Assembly: GCF_001729785.1 (NCBI RefSeq)
Contig: NZ_CP017183.1
Location: 434,001 to 498,000, forward strand
Reading direction: 5' to 3'
DNA: 64,000 bases
Origin: Enterobacter hormaechei subsp. xiangfangensis
Lineage (GTDB): Bacteria > Pseudomonadota > Gammaproteobacteria > Enterobacterales > Enterobacteriaceae
The translations under genes were made by a program, and so were the position numbers. Positions 63,420 through 64,000 of the stretch are shown here, one piece after another (position 1 is the first letter of the stretch; the number at the start of each line of letters is the position of its first letter). The notes under the pieces are model-generated. The model was not told the DNA's origin. It did no database searches and saw only the letters and a program-made list of their open reading frames with translations.

Positions 63420-64000
63420 GTGCGATTTCCGAACCAACGTTTAGCGCAACTTTTCGATCTGTTGCAAAACGAGACGCTGCCGCAGGACGAGCTGGCGCAG
63501 CGGCTGTCGGTTTCCACGCGAACCGTCCGGGCGGATATCACCGCCCTGAACGCGCTGCTGGCCAGCCACGGCGCGCAGTTCATTTTGAGCCGGGGCAACG
63601 GCTATCAGCTCAAAATTAATGATGTGGCGCGCTATCAGCAATTGCAGGCGTCCCACCCGCGCGCGCTGCGTATTCCGCGAACCGGACCTGAGCGCGTGCA
63701 CTATCTGGTGGTGCGTTTTCTGACGTCAGCCTTTTCCATCAAGCTGGAGGATCTGGCCGATGAGTGGTTCGTCAGCCGGGCCACGTTGCAGAGCGACATG
63801 GTGGAAGTGCGCGAGTGGTTTCACCGTTACAACCTGACGCTGGAAACCCGCCCTCGCCACGGCATGAAGCTGTTTGGCAGCGAGATGGCGATCCGCGCCT
63901 GCCTGACCGACCTCCTGTGGGAGCTGGCGCAGCAGGACAGCCTGAACCCGCTGGTGACCGACGTGGCGCTGAACGCGGGCGTGGCGGAAAAGATGGTGCC
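63420..64000 (+). CDS. BglG-family transcription antiterminator or activator (3' end outside window)
   Basis: 193 complete codons from GTG 63420, cut off by the window end; AGAGGACA lies upstream. The N-terminal helix-turn-helix is clear (LPQDELAQRLSVSTRTVRAD, about residues 21-40), with LSRGNGYQLKIN after it and a second DNA-binding, Mga-like segment (LADEWFVSRATLQSDMVEVR). PRD and PTS domains would be beyond the window. Such MtlR/BglG-type regulators usually govern the neighbouring operon in response to PTS phosphorylation. Target here most likely the cluster at 56680. Confidence 0.85.
   Translation, partial: MRFPNQRLAQLFDLLQNETLPQDELAQRLSVSTRTVRADITALNALLASHGAQFILSRGNGYQLKINDVARYQQLQASHPRALRIPRTGPERVHYLVVRFLTSAFSIKLEDLADEWFVSRATLQSDMVEVREWFHRYNLTLETRPRHGMKLFGSEMAIRACLTDLLWELAQQDSLNPLVTDVALNAGVAEKMV

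Overview
This window is chromosomal DNA from a member of the Enterobacteriaceae. Gene order and protein sequence follow Escherichia coli K-12 from purA to cybC, with insertions and replacements that suggest Enterobacter or a close relative such as Lelliottia or Leclercia (inference from synteny and recalled sequence, not from a search). It is gene-dense, and I see no tRNA, rRNA, insertion sequence, phage or CRISPR array.

Layout. 1-5168: purA (5' end cut off), nsrR, rnr, rlmB. 5260-6534: an MFS metabolite:H+ symporter where E. coli has yjfI-yjfC. 6730-12816: aidB, an inserted chemoreceptor, the DUF1471 genes yjfN and bsmA, esterase yjfP and repressor ulaR. 12927-18758: the L-ascorbate regulon, with ulaG divergent from ulaABCDEF. 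18893-20948: yjfY and the ribosomal operon rpsF-priB-rpsR-rplI. 21101-35332: an EamA permease, ytfB, fklB, cycA, ytfE, a second chemoreceptor, ytfF, an AraC-type regulator, ytfG, ytfH, cpdB, cysQ, ytfJ and ytfK. 35409-49250: ytfL, msrA, tamA-tamB-ytfP, ppa and the galactofuranose ABC importer ytfQRT-yjfF. 49344-56019: a third chemoreceptor, fbp, mpl, yjgA, pmbA and cybC. 56090-56245: a small Hok-like toxin gene.

56680-64000 is the least understood part. It is an operon-like run of a lone PRD-domain protein, an SFCGS-motif protein, three small or membrane proteins of the DUF4312/DUF4311/DUF4310 type, an amidohydrolase, a DgaE-like PLP ammonia-lyase and a DgaF-like KDGP aldolase, followed by an exported lactonase and the start of a BglG-type antiterminator. 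The enzymes point to uptake and breakdown of an N-substituted or cyclic 2-amino sugar acid to pyruvate and glyceraldehyde 3-phosphate, through a transporter of unknown type with PTS-style regulation.

How the parts connect. NsrR (1468) has a near-certain operator 24.6 kb away before ytfE. All three inserted chemoreceptors carry a FliA-like (sigma 28) promoter with the correct 11-base spacer, so each looks like a separate flagellar-regulon gene dropped into a conserved backbone. Two families of short palindromic intergenic repeats punctuate gene ends throughout: REP/BIME units of the type gccgggtggc..acccggc, and a second family built on ccctcaccc..ccctctcccc. Two of the second family sit inside operons or operon-like runs as inverted pairs.
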